DNA from: Strix aluco
Taxonomy: Eukaryota; Chordata; Aves; Strigiformes; Strigidae
DNA length: 64,000 nucleotides
Assembly (NCBI RefSeq): GCF_031877795.1
Contig: NC_133946.1
Location: 13,541,365-13,605,364, forward strand
Reading direction: 5' to 3'
The notes beneath the pieces are model-generated. The model was not told where the DNA came from and searched no databases. It saw nothing but the letters and a program-made list of their open reading frames with translations. Shown piece after piece: positions 12,003 through 22,994 of this stretch. How positions within the stretch are numbered: the stretch's first letter is position 1; every line of letters starts with the position of its first letter. A program made the translations under genes and the position numbers.

Positions 12003-13253
12003 AATTATGAATGTTTCCTGGTCATCTTAGCTGTGGTTTGTTCCCCACGCGGTGAAAGCCTGTATTTCCTGTGCTTGATGTTGAGCAGACTATTAGATAG
12101 AAATCTATACACAGATCCCTGGAAACTGCATGAATACAGACAGAGGCAGGCGTCCATGCACACAAACTGGGGGAAGAAATGCTGCTGCAGTTAGACCTCT
12201 CCGCTTGAACCATGCGGAGACTTGTGTCCAAAAGCCTGCGGTGCTGTACAGCGAGAGGGACGGCGCTGCGGGCAGGCGGTGCCTGGGCACCGTCGGTGTC
12301 GCTGGCTGCATCCCACCAAGGCTGCTGTGCAGTGCTGAGGCGCTGGCTCAGAGGCGTCGCGCTTTTCACCTCAATGAATTTAGAGAGAGCGTTTCCAGGG
12401 CCAGGAGTGCTTGTTGGCCAGCTGATACGGTGCCTCCAGTCTGGGCTGCGAGGAACAGGCTCCCTCCAGCCCTGCCAACAGGTGCCCAGGCATTGATCAG
12501 AATATTTATTTCAAGGCTTTGATGGGCAGCAGGGTTTTCCTGTGGGGCATCGCTTGTCCAGGTCTGAGCTGCTGCGAGAGCTGATGTCAGGGTTCAAGCG
12601 CATCTGGGCGCTGACGCAGCATCCCTTTTCACAGCCCTTTCTGCCTCTGTTCCAGGTGCTTTGACCTCCCACGTAACGAAAGCGATCGGATTTGAAGCAT
12701 CTCCCATAGAAAAGCTCTGAACTGTGTTCCTGCTGCGATGCTTTGTGCAATGATTTTCAAGGTTATGCAATTCATGTGCAACCCACTGGACTGTACCAAA
12801 CACATTCCTTTGTATGGTGAGTGTCACTTTAATACAGTGCACCAGTAGCTGTAAAGGATGGCTGCAATTCCATTTATTTTGTCTTCTTGGTTTTTCTTAG
12901 ATTTACCCCTCTTTCCTCTAATAAATAGACACCAAGTACTTTTTTTCTGATGTGACTTCATCAGTTACCGGTCCCAGGTCGCATGTGCGTTCTCTGAATT
13001 GCAAATGCCAAATGCAGTGCAGCTTGGTGCGGCTCTGCCTGTTGCATGGAATGCTTTTATGTACATCTATGTTGAATAATGGCTAAACAGAAGCAAAACA
13101 CCACTAGACACTTCCTATCTTCAAAATAATCACCTGTCATCTCAAGCTACCTCAGACATGTGAATTGATTGAGTGATTTTTCTTCATAAACAGACATTTT
13201 GGGTTGGGAGACCCATTATAAAATGTGTGGCCCCATCCCCTTTTATTCCCATA

Positions 13254-13327
13254 AAAATGGAATAGCAATTAAAATGCCACCTACAGCCTCCTATGGATAG
13301 GTAGCGTTTTAATTGCTGTTCCATTTT
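13254..13327 (+). repeat. Near-perfect 30-bp-stem inverted repeat (miRNA-like hairpin or MITE remnant)
   Basis: Left arm 13254-13283 pairs with right arm 13298-13327. All 30 positions align without a gap. 27 are Watson-Crick, two (13263:13318 and 13275:13306) are T/G pairs that would be U-G wobbles in a + strand transcript, and one (13278:13303) is a C/A mismatch. The loop is 14 nt. The total of 74 nt is in the size range of a pre-miRNA hairpin. The substitutions keep pairing only if the + strand is transcribed. I do not recognise a known miRNA. A degenerate palindromic mini-transposon is the main alternative; I see no clean target-site duplication. Confidence 0.7.
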
Positions 13328-15539
13328 AGTGCCTTTTGGGGTTGGGGGGTGTCTTTTGAGATACTGTAGAGTTGATGCTCTTTTTGTAGAGGCTATTGCA
13401 GGTGGCCATGGTGGGGCTACTGGAGGAGCAGCTTATTGCCCAAACGTTTTGATTCCTTGCTCTGAAGCTGCCAGACAATCGCTGTCTGTGCTCCTGGATG
13501 ATGGCTACCGACCTGCCTGTGGGGTTTGCTGTAATTCAGCACAGAATGTCAGCATGTGTGTACTGTGCCATGGTGAGGATGGGACCAGTAAAACCAAACC
13601 GAAACCAGAACCCCTCACCGAACAAGCTGGGGGGTTTATTTAGAATTAGTTCAGATTCTTAAGGAGAGTTTTGGTACCAGTTTAAAAACTAAGCTCTTTG
13701 GAGAATGGTACTTAAACCTTCTAGAAATCATTTTTTTTCTTGGCTTAGGTGGTCTCCTTACTTCAGAAAGGAAGAGGAAAGTGTAACTTTTCAGAGCTGC
13801 TTGGCTAATGCCAGCTAATGGCTCTGCAGCTGCCAGATCTCTCATACATTGCTGGGAAAGCTACAGAAATGTCACCCCAGAGGCAGGAGCATGCTGGAGG
13901 GGAGGGTCGCTTGTGTGGGAAATCCCATTCTACCATGGGATGAATAAAAATGGCACTTGGCTGGTGTGAGCCATGTCTTGCTGTGTACGTGCATCCCCAC
14001 TCTGGCTCTGCAGGGGAGGCGTATCTGAGCTGGGCCCATTTGGATGTGTCAGCAAACCCAGCAGAATGATGGAGCAGAAGATAGCCCAGAACTTGGAGAA
14101 AAAAATGGGTGATGGACTGGTAAATGAGACAAAATAACCAGTAAGTTGAAAAAGCTATGGTAAGGTTTAGTCTTGGTGGCTGCCATCTGTATGGTACTGG
14201 CAGGATGGCAATGTGGTGTAGAGGAAGCCTGGAGCTCTGGATGAGACACGGTTAGCGACGTCGGCTGAGAGCAGGGAGCACCCAGAGGTCCAGTGGGCAC
14301 AGGGGATGTCACCAGAACAACATGGGTTTCTCCTCCTGGGGAGGTAAACATAAGGGTGGTGTATTTTGAGAGACTGAACCCACATGAAGAGCACCCTTGT
14401 CTCCAGAGCCAGGCGGGAACCGAGCCCTGCGCGCCCCAGCTGGAGCACAGCAGGAAGCTCGGCCGGTACTGGTCTGCACCGCGAAGGAACAACTTCCCTT
14501 CCAGTCGTGCGCACTTGGATGCCAACATCTCTTTGGTTTGCTCAGTGGTGTCTGACGTGAGCCAGTCTGGAGCCCTCCCTTGCTACTGTGATGGCAGCAC
14601 AGACAGGCTCGCACCTTGCCAAGGCACTTCAGTGAAGGTTTGGGGGGTTAGTTACACCCCGGGCCATGATTCACATGTGATGGCATCTTGTTGCCTCCCT
14701 GCACTTATCCTTGCCATGAAATGCAGGCAGTGCTCCCCTGCCGGGGTGCAGGGGCTTCATTTCTGATGGGCAGACCTCTTGATTTGTTACCAGGGCTGTA
14801 GAGCCGATTCCTGATGCCTAACGAGGAATTTCATGACGCTGTTTCATGCAAAAGCCCCAGATGGTGGCTGGGTGGGTGGGAGGAAAGCCTGGGACAGGAC
14901 ACGGCTTCTTGCTGTTCAATGGGGTGCAGCAAATGTCCAGTTGTCTTATATTTTAAAAAAAAATAATACAAGGGAGAAATTGTGCAGCATCTGTATCCCT
15001 CTTTTCTGTGTCTGCACAGCAGACAAGGCCCACCTGCCACAGCCCATGCCCCAGAGGGCATTGGAAGTGGCATTTCTTTAAAAATAAAAATCCCAGGAGG
15101 ACAATGCAATCATGAATTTTTGTCTGAACGCTGCAAATTTGCTTAACAGAAACAAGTGCTGGAGTGCAGACCTGCTGTTGAATAATCACTTCCACTCTAC
15201 GGAGCAGAGCACAGAAACCTTTTGATGGTGTTATAGTCATCACTTGGCATAAATATTCATTCAAGGAATCAGAGCAGAGTAAATGGCATTTTAGACTCTA
15301 ATCATTTAGTATTAGCAGATAGCCTTTTTACTGCTAAAGATAACCACTGCTTAATCAGTTTAGTGACCACTGGCATATAGTATGACATTTAAGCTTGTGC
15401 CTCAGTCCCTGCATTGAGGACATGGCTGCTGGTGACCCCTCTGTCCAAGTCTCCATTGTTCCCTAAGTCATCCCAGCCACTGCCAGCTGCCAACTGCACG
15501 CAACTGGCTTTAACTTCTAAATTATCTGCCATTTGCCTC

Positions 15540-15980
15540 CTTATCTTAGATCAAAGTGGTATTTTAAGTTCATACTACAAATGTTAAAATGTAGGATCTT
15601 TTCTCTCTTTCTTTTTGTAGTCGGGGCTAATGGCTGATCACAGCACAGTCTGATTTTGAGATTAAAAACAAGCCAGTATTTAAAGGCAATCAAAATCTCA
15701 AGCTTCTTCTCCATTCATCTTTAATGCTGGTGTAATTGCTGTACAGATTCTGGCTCTTCCTCCAGACTTAATTTTTTTTTTTTTTTTGTGCGTGCCTCTG
15801 TCTTTCAGAGGGATGTTATACTTCCCTGAGCAGCATCAGCGCTATTGAGCACTCCGCTATCGACAATCCAGCTCACCCGATTTCATGTCTTGCCAAACAA
15901 GTTAATCTAATATTAACAGCAGTTTGTTACCTCGTTGTTAGCTTAATTTACTTTACAAGAAATGCTATATTTGCATTTCA
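15540..15980. promoter_or_regulatory. Candidate conserved non-coding element downstream of LMO1
   Basis: The block is AT-rich and non-coding, with GATTAAAA, TTAATCTAAT and TAATTG homeodomain-like words and an ATTTGCAT octamer at 15969-15976. It is interrupted by a poly-T of about 16 nt near 15771-15787. The element call is by word content only. Confidence 0.25.
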
Positions 15981-18900
15981 TCCCTCTGTCACTGGCTTGC
16001 AAACCGTGCTTCCCAATGCCAAGAAGGGATGGTTCACACCCTTTTGCGCAAGTCCCTCAGCGTGGCGTTGCCACGCAGAGGAGGGGGCCATCACCCCAAC
16101 CAGGCATTTTTGCTAATTGGCCAGGGGGGGGATGCGGGGAGTTGGAAGGAAGATTTCGAAAGCCATCGAGCAGGTCCTGGAAATGCAATATTCACAATAG
16201 CACAAATACCGCTGCTGCTCTTCCAGTAATATAGCTGAGTCGTAGACAGTAGTTTTCCCTGGTGGCAAACATATACAGTAAATGTCTTTAGTATGGAAAT
16301 CAGCAGACATATGGGCACAGCAGCAGACATTTGCAACACCAACAGGTTCCTCAGGCTTTTAGGGGGTGCTCCCGTGCCAGGACTCACCAAGGTCTCTTTG
16401 CCATCGTGGGAAGCCCCGTACCTCACCTCCAAATTGCTGGGCATGGGATGGGACAGGCAGGACGGGACAAACTGTGAGCAAAGCCCTTCAAGCAGTTGCT
16501 CAAGAGCCGCTTCCCCAGCCGACCCAACTCCCAGCCCTTGGCACCTCTCAGACAGGAAGGCTTTTCTCCAGCAGCCCCACAGAGCCATGCCAGCTCTGGA
16601 TTCAGGAGAGGTGGTGAGATGGGACTGGGGATGCCTCACAGAGGCAGTAGGTGACATCAGTGACTCAGTGCCCGGGGCTGGTTCCCCCTAGATTAGAGGA
16701 TGTGGTGTTGCTGGAGATAGAGGTGGCTTTTGCAAGTGTTAATTTCTGGGTTAATTCTTGATCAGTTCACTATGTGCCACATTGCTAAACTCTGTCCTTA
16801 TTTATGGGACACTGGCTTTCCACCTGCTCTAGCGATCGCTGCCTGCCATTGTACTGGCCAGCAAGTGGCGAGTTGCCTCCACTGAGTTTATAATATTATT
16901 TACAAAAGGGAAGGGACAGCAGCGGGGTGATGCCACTGATGCCCCCAGCATCAGCCTCTTGCACAAAAATGGGCTTTTTAGCAGAGGGGGAGGTTGCAAA
17001 CATTTTGCTAGGAGAGTCCATTTGGATGCGGGGTTGGTTCCTGGCTGCTGGTCCCACCACGCCCCGACTCATCAGGTCACTCCAGCTTCTCCTGTGCTGG
17101 TGCACATCTCTCTGGTCTAGTAGCATCTGAACTGACCCAGAGAGGGGCAGTTGGGGCGCACACTCCTGCACTATCCGTAGGCAGCAAGGACCAGCCCCCA
17201 GGGAGAGGTACCCCCTGCAGTGCACTCCAGGGCAGGGCTGAGCTCCCACCAGGGGTACCAGCTTCTGGGGGAGCCCCGGTTTGCACAGCTCCCTTTAGGT
17301 ATCTCAGCTTACAGGAACCGAATGACTCTGTCCGTCTCGCTCTGCTTTTAATAGCAAAACTCTGAAGGGTGCCAAGGATGGCTCTGGCCAGGCTGAGACG
17401 CCTGACGGGGTGGCCAATTTGTGATGCTGAAGGTTTTTAGTGAAAGTATGAGAGAAAGCAGGGCTGGAGGAGGAGGAGTGGTGGCTGGGAGCAGGGTTTG
17501 GTCCTGGAGAAGCAGCAGGAGCTGGAGAGCTGGAGTCGGGGCTCAGCTGTGGATGAAAGTACTGAATATTGGTAGTTTATTGTGAGCAATTAGAGGGCAA
17601 GCGCCCAAAACAGAGATCAATTTTGCCACAAAAGCACTCTGAAACATCTCAGAAGTAATATAAACATTAGTATAAGTGTAAATATAAATAATATGAATAG
17701 AAATATATTGCACTGAACACAGTCCTATGGCTTTGAGGCCAGCGTGGGCTCCCATGGCCATCCCAGAAAAACCTCCCCAGCCAAGGCTTTGGGCAGCGGG
17801 GCAGTCTGTGGGGGGATGATTTAAGTTGCTGCTGCATCACTTGTCTGTCATCCCTCCTGATGGCTAACCCTCCCTCCGTATCAGGCATGAAAAATCACTC
17901 TCCCCAGGGCATTTGCCTGTGTGAGCAGCTGAGTGCCAAAGCTGGGGGCTCCCACGTCAATGCCTGGTGCTGGGTCTGCTCCCACCACCGCCTCAACCCA
18001 CTGTTAGCTCAACACGTAAGGACAAATGCTGCTGAGCAGGCAAATGGGTCAGATGTTGAAAAAGGAGCATGAATCAGATGCAAGTACACACAGTGCATCC
18101 TCTCTAAACCAGGTGATGGAGGGGAGACTGCGGGGGCTCAGCTGGGCAAGTGGTTTTGGGTGCACTGTAAAATGAAGGTGCTCTGGCAAGGAGGGGAGAT
18201 GTGATGGTCCAAGCCAGTGACCTGGGCTCAGGTTTGCCCCTGGGAGACTCAAACGGTTGGGCCTGTGGAAATCTGCGGGCCATTGGAGTTGCCCCCCGGC
18301 CACGTTGGTGTTCCACCGTGAGCCCCATAGGACCCAGCAGCCCTTTTCCTCTGGCATCTGCTAGGTGATGTCCCTACTGCCCAGAACAGCACTGAGCATC
18401 CCTCAGGCCCCAGAGACACTGAGTGTGAGCCCTTTGGAAATGCTGCCCATCACTGCCAGCTGGTGCCCGGCAGCCCGAGCCACGATGCAGCACACGGGCA
18501 GGCCCTGGTGCAGCCGGTGCCTGCTGCCTGCCAGCAGCCCGCCGTGCCACAGGCACCTTGCACACCCAGCGACAATGCAGAAATCCACATTTAGGCCCTG
18601 TCGCTGACTGGCCAAATGAAGCTGAAGTCCCAGGAGCTTCCTGGAATGAACATTTTGCTAGCAAAAAAAAATTTATTTTGAGAAGAGCAAGAAGTTGTTG
18701 GGTCACTCTTTTTGTTTCTCAGTGCTGCAAAATACACATAGCTCGCACCTTTTCTTATCACTAAACCGTGCCAAAGCAAGACCAATCAGGCCAATTAATT
18801 CCCCTGGTGCAGGCCAGCCAGGCCAGTGCTGGGGCAGCAGGCTCTGCCCGCTGGGTGCTGCCTGCTGGGTGCTGCCAGTGTGCAGGCCGACAGGGCTTGC

Positions 18901-21563
18901 TGCTTGTTTCAGCCCTTGCTGGTAATAATCCTGGAAAGAGATGTTGCTAACACAACCCAAGCTTTTATGGGCTATTTTACTAAGAAAATGACCTTGGGAA
19001 TAGCTTTATTATTATTAAATAGAATTAGGTATTTACTTAAAGGTCTTGACATCCCTGTAGAAACCGTAGAGAAGTGGTTTTTTATTTAATGAAAACCTGT
19101 TGTTCAAAAACAGTGTTTCACTTTAGGGCTTATCCTGCAGCCCCATGTGCACCCCAGCAGCGGGTGCCTACACCTGGTGGGAGCACCAAGGCAGAGAAAG
19201 AACCAATTCCCTCTGGTCTGCCTCTTCTTCTGCAGCTCACCTGGCTTTTTCCACCCTTAAAATGCTTCCCTATGCAGTTTGCCATCCATGCCTATCCTAG
19301 GGGAGTTACATGTAGTCTGTTGGTGCTGATAGGGTGGCCATCAATGGTGGTCAGAAATGTGCTGCCACCCTCCAAGGACAGCCTGTGGGCAGCATCCACC
19401 CTGACAGCTGACGGATCACTCCTCCCCGTGGCTTCGGGTTCCATCGCAGCTGTGATTCCTCCAGCTGTGGCCTACAGGCTCAAGGGCAATGGGTGACCAA
19501 AACACCATCCAAGGCATCCCCATCCCCGTCCTCCAGTGGCAGCAGCTGTAGGAAGGGGAGGCCTGAGCCTGCCCACGGCAGGCTGCTGGGGCCAAGGCCA
19601 GGCGTACGGCCGTGCTGCAGCACCCCTCTGCATCTGGGCACACATGCAAGTGGTGCCAGTCACAGAGACCATGCTGCTGTTACCACCACTCTTTACAAAT
19701 GACTTTTCAGTAAGTCTATTATTTAATCTAAGTAACCCCTTTAATGTTCAACACTCAGGTTCAGAAGGGGGGACTTCTGTTCGCAGTCTGGTTTTCTGAA
19801 AAGAGCATATCTTTGTCATAATTTTAAAAAAATTCTTGCCAAACACAGCCCAGAGATGCAGTGAAGCATCTTGCCTCAGTAGCACATGGTGCTGTAACAG
19901 GAGCCCTGGGGGCTGAGGCAGTGCTCTCTCTTCTGTCTGCTGCAGAGGAGGGGGAAAGGTGTTCAAGAAGTCCCGATGGGAATACAAAGGTTCAGGACAC
20001 AACATCCTCCAAAGCAGGGACGTCTTGGTTCTGCACCCCAGAGGAGGCTCTCGGAAACACCAACCTTTGGCCAGAAAGAAACATCAACAATACTGCTCAG
20101 CCGTGGCCACACCGGCAGGCCCTGGGGCTGCTGCCGGCCATGCCGCACTGTGTCCCCTCACCCTGGTGGGGAGCAGCAGCCTCATAAATAATTCCTCAGT
20201 GTAATGGCAATGTTGTAAAACATGAATATTTAGTGCATGCATAATAGTTGTTTATTCATACTTAAATGTCAGCTGATGAAAACATATTTAAAAGGCTCCC
20301 TTCCCAGGGAATCACAAGCTGCCGGAGGAGATGGGCTGCGAAGGAAGCCCTGAAAAGTCATGCTGTTTCTCACCACACTGAGCCCAGGGCTGCAGTGACA
20401 GACCCCTGCACTCTCCAGCTGCATCATGTCCCCACTCGCTGGGGACCAGCCCTGCAGGAGCCAGCACCGTCCTGCTCTCAGCAGGACCATCCCCTACCAA
20501 TGGAGGTTTCACATTGGTGCCAGAAATAAATTTGGTGAAAACTGTGCCAGTGCTCCTGGTACACATGTGTAACCAACGTGGCTGAGCCGTGGGGACACCG
20601 GCGGGGCAGGCTGGGGGTCAGTGCACCCCAGCACGGGCTATGGGGTGGTGGGAATTTTGCAGGACAGGGAGGATGCAGTGGTGCAGGCAAGGGTGCAGGC
20701 TGCACAAGGTGGGAGTGCCTGCCTACAGCCTGCCCACTCATGCTCACCAGTGCAAACGTTCAACACTTGGGAAGGGAAGAGAAAAATAAATTATCAGTAA
20801 AGTAAAGCAACACAAACTTATGAAGGACAATTTTTTTTGCTGTCAATACACACAAAGAGGCAAAAATTGGAAGCTTTTGAGGAAAAGAAATGCGTCTGAA
20901 CTTCTGAGCAAACTAGAAAGTACTGAAAAGCCCTGCATTGCTGAGCTCCTCTGAGGTAACTTCTGTGCTCAGAGAGAATATTTCAGAAGACATTTTATTC
21001 TTTAGAAGATGCCAAAAATGCAAGACTTGGCACTTTAACAAAACAGAAAAAGGAAAACACATAATCTTCTTAACTAGTAAGTCTTTGAGCCCAGGATCAC
21101 ATTGTTGCCATATAATAAAAAGGGATGTTATGCAGTAATTTGGGCAGTTAAGAATTCTGTGCATACTCAAAATCATGACATTTCAAGGACAATAAAGTTG
21201 GCTGGCTCATGGCCATTGCCCATACGAAGAGAAAACAAAAAACCGGATTGTCAGCTGGTTATTCATACCACATTACAAAACAAGCCTCCCAACAGGCAAA
21301 CACTCTTTATTGCTTGTGTTTTTGCTCCAGAAATATATTTTTTAATTAAAAAAAAAAAAAGTTCTCGCAGCATTCATCTTACAAATGTTAACCCCTTAAA
21401 AGACAATTCTGACATACTTTGCCGCTGGCTTTTCCACTTTATAAATGTTCTACAGACAAGGAGAAAATTAGAAAGAAAAATTTATTTCTCACATGGCACA
21501 AGCTGTCTGTTTCTTTATGGGGGAAAAAAAAAGAATCAAGGCATTCAAGACAGCTTTTATGCT

Positions 21564-21599
21564 ATTAATCATGTGGGATGTGATTAATCATGTGGGATG
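21564..21599. repeat. 17-bp direct repeat, two copies
   Basis: Two identical 17-bp units at 21564-21580 and 21583-21599, separated by TG, each begin ATTAATC and end GTGGGATG. The second copy, with its preceding base, forms the palindrome GATTAATC, a typical homeodomain word. This could be a recent tandem duplication or a duplicated binding site. Confidence 0.7.
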
Positions 21600-22691
21600 C
21601 TTTGATTTTTGGGGTGTCTGACTTGAAATAACGCCTAGGAAGTCGTTTTCCAGATAAAAGATGTGAAATCTATGAGTGTGTGCCAAATGGTGACCCCCAA
21701 ATCTGCAGCCAGCATTGAGGATGGCCCTGGTTTCACAAGGGGCTGCGGCACAGAGCCAGTGGCACTGGTGTGCTGGGGGTGCAGGGGGCTTGGCCCCTGC
21801 TTGGCTGGGCAAGGCGCAGCAGGGATGGGCACCCACCACTGGCAGGGCGTTATTTTGGCTTGTGGTTGTATAATGACCTGCTGGGCCATACAGGCTCCCC
21901 TATTGCTGTATTGTTACTACAGTATGTGCTCGTGCACAAATGAGGATTTCTCTTTCTTTTGCAGATGCTTTATATGCTGGTAGGCGATGCTGCTTGCCTG
22001 TGCTGCTGCCCTTGCTTTCCAGAGGCCCTGATTCGTTGAGTTTAGCCAGGAGCTGGGAAAGCCAAGCTCTGAGCCACATACTGCTTAACCCCACACATTT
22101 ATCCTTTCATGGCTCTTTACTTCCATGATTTAATTTCTCCCCAAAGAACTTTATTCTGGCTTTTAAATAAAGAATGAGCTTTCTAATAAGTCCTCTTCTT
22201 GCAGAGTCACTGTCCGTTTTAGAAACAGCTGAAGCACCATGATTATTACATCACTGGATAAAACTGTGAAGTACAAAATCCTGAAAAACTATTAAGCACC
22301 TACTTGAGCTTGATCAAAACCCTGACTACCCCTCTGTGAGCCTCACTGAAGCACCAGCGAGGGCAGAGAGCCTCCCCAGTGCACATGGGGACGTGCTCGA
22401 CCCTGGTTGGGGCATGCTCGGGGACCACATGGCCACAGCACAAAGGCAAGGCGCTGCGGGGACAGTCACCTCCTGGCTGGCACGGCCGCAGGCAGTGCTC
22501 CATGGTGTGACTCGCCGACAGCCACTGCCCAACCATTCCTTTGGTTTTCGCTTCCAGCAGGTGACCAGCTCTATCAGGGTGACAGCCCATGTGCTCCCAG
22601 TCCCTGGTGGGTCTTGTTGATAAGGTTTTATAAAAATGAGAGTTATCTGCAGCACAGCTCACCCTGATGATCCTTGAACTGTATTTACTCA

Positions 22692-22697
22692 TTTATT
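22692..22697 (-). terminator. AATAAA hexamer overlapping the proposed stop codon of the minus-strand gene
   Basis: On the minus strand AATAAA overlaps the TAA stop that closes the open frame at 22693. If used, the 3'UTR would be only about 20 nt. It may be chance, since the hexamer arises from a Lys codon plus the TAA stop. Confidence 0.25.
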
Positions 22698-22994
22698 TGT
22701 AGAGAGGCAGGTAGTCCAGGGAAATTAAAGGGAAGCTTTTCTCGCTGATGGGTGAAAAGGCAGGTTTCTGAAACACTGCCTCCCACAGGTTGTTATCCTG
22801 TCTCTTTAATTGTCCCAAGGGGTTGTGCTGGAACACCTGTGGGTTGTTTACAGCAAGATGATCAGGGCTATATATTCTGCAGGTGGAAGGGGGTCTGGTT
22901 TTGGAGAGTGTCTGCTGGGAACGCCTGCTGGGAACAGGTATGGCAGTGGGATGTTCTGGGCTTTTGCTTGGGCTGAAAAACGTATAGGAGGTGT
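22693..22994 (-). CDS. Candidate terminal exon of an unrecognised minus-strand gene
   Basis: An open frame of about 100 codons ends in TAA. It is rich in Ser, Pro and Gln, as in a disordered C-terminal tail, and finishes with a more structured, protein-like stretch (NNLWEAVFQKPAFSP, then LISLDYLPLYK). A usable acceptor (ctgcag) precedes 22994 and gives phase 1, which fits the proposed donor after 28642. A second acceptor just upstream (ccccag, minus strand, pyrimidine-rich) is also possible and would change the phase. I do not recognise the protein. Support is codon-like composition and splice phase only; the frame could be a chance open frame. Confidence 0.38.

Larger units (their letters stand above)
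11681..12022 (+). other. LMO1: LMO1 3'UTR
   Basis: This is the sequence from the stop codon to the likely cleavage site about 15-25 nt past the ATTAAA hexamer. It is AT-rich, with a T/C-rich tract near 11764-11820. It contains a perfect Pumilio-type word TGTATATA at 11936-11943. A GT-rich stretch (ctgtggtttgttcc, from about 12030) follows the hexamer, as expected downstream of a cleavage site. A second hexamer AATAAA at 12920-12925 could give a longer isoform, but I see no other support for it. The 3' end is inferred. Confidence 0.75.
12023..22692. other. Intergenic: downstream of LMO1 to the 3' end of the candidate minus-strand gene
   Basis: I see no convincing coding exon here. Content by part: 12.0-12.9 kb GC-rich flank with a possible distal AATAAA at 12920; 13254-13327 a long imperfect hairpin; about 15.2-16.0 kb AT-rich, possibly conserved non-coding sequence; 16.0-18.6 kb GC-rich with many random open frames (the longest, 188 codons on the minus strand, shows no domain); 18850-18877 a 14-bp tandem duplication; 18.94-19.10 and 20.18-20.31 kb AT-rich blocks resembling conserved elements; 21564-21599 a 17-bp direct repeat. 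Poly-A at about 21347-21360 is not linked to any recognisable retro-element. Confidence 0.7.

Noticed and set aside
12920..12925. AATAAA as the main LMO1 poly(A) signal
   Set aside because: It lies more than 900 nt past the nearer ATTAAA, which has a good GT-rich downstream element. Kept only as a possible distal site.
13254..13327. Reading the hairpin as a MADE1/mariner-type palindrome
   Set aside because: There is a loose resemblance of the arm (TAGGT...TAATTGC) to mariner terminal repeats, but in inside-out orientation and without a clean TA duplication. Not strong enough to name it.
16091..16657. Minus-strand open frame of 188 codons
   Set aside because: No domain-like pattern, and the + strand is also open in the GC-rich surroundings. 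Splice sites at its ends are poor and it is remote from the phase-consistent series.
18790..18905. GC-rich repeated words (CAGGCCAG, GCTGGGTGCTGCC) as a minisatellite
   Set aside because: Only two imperfect to perfect units (about 18850-18877); too few copies for a minisatellite array.
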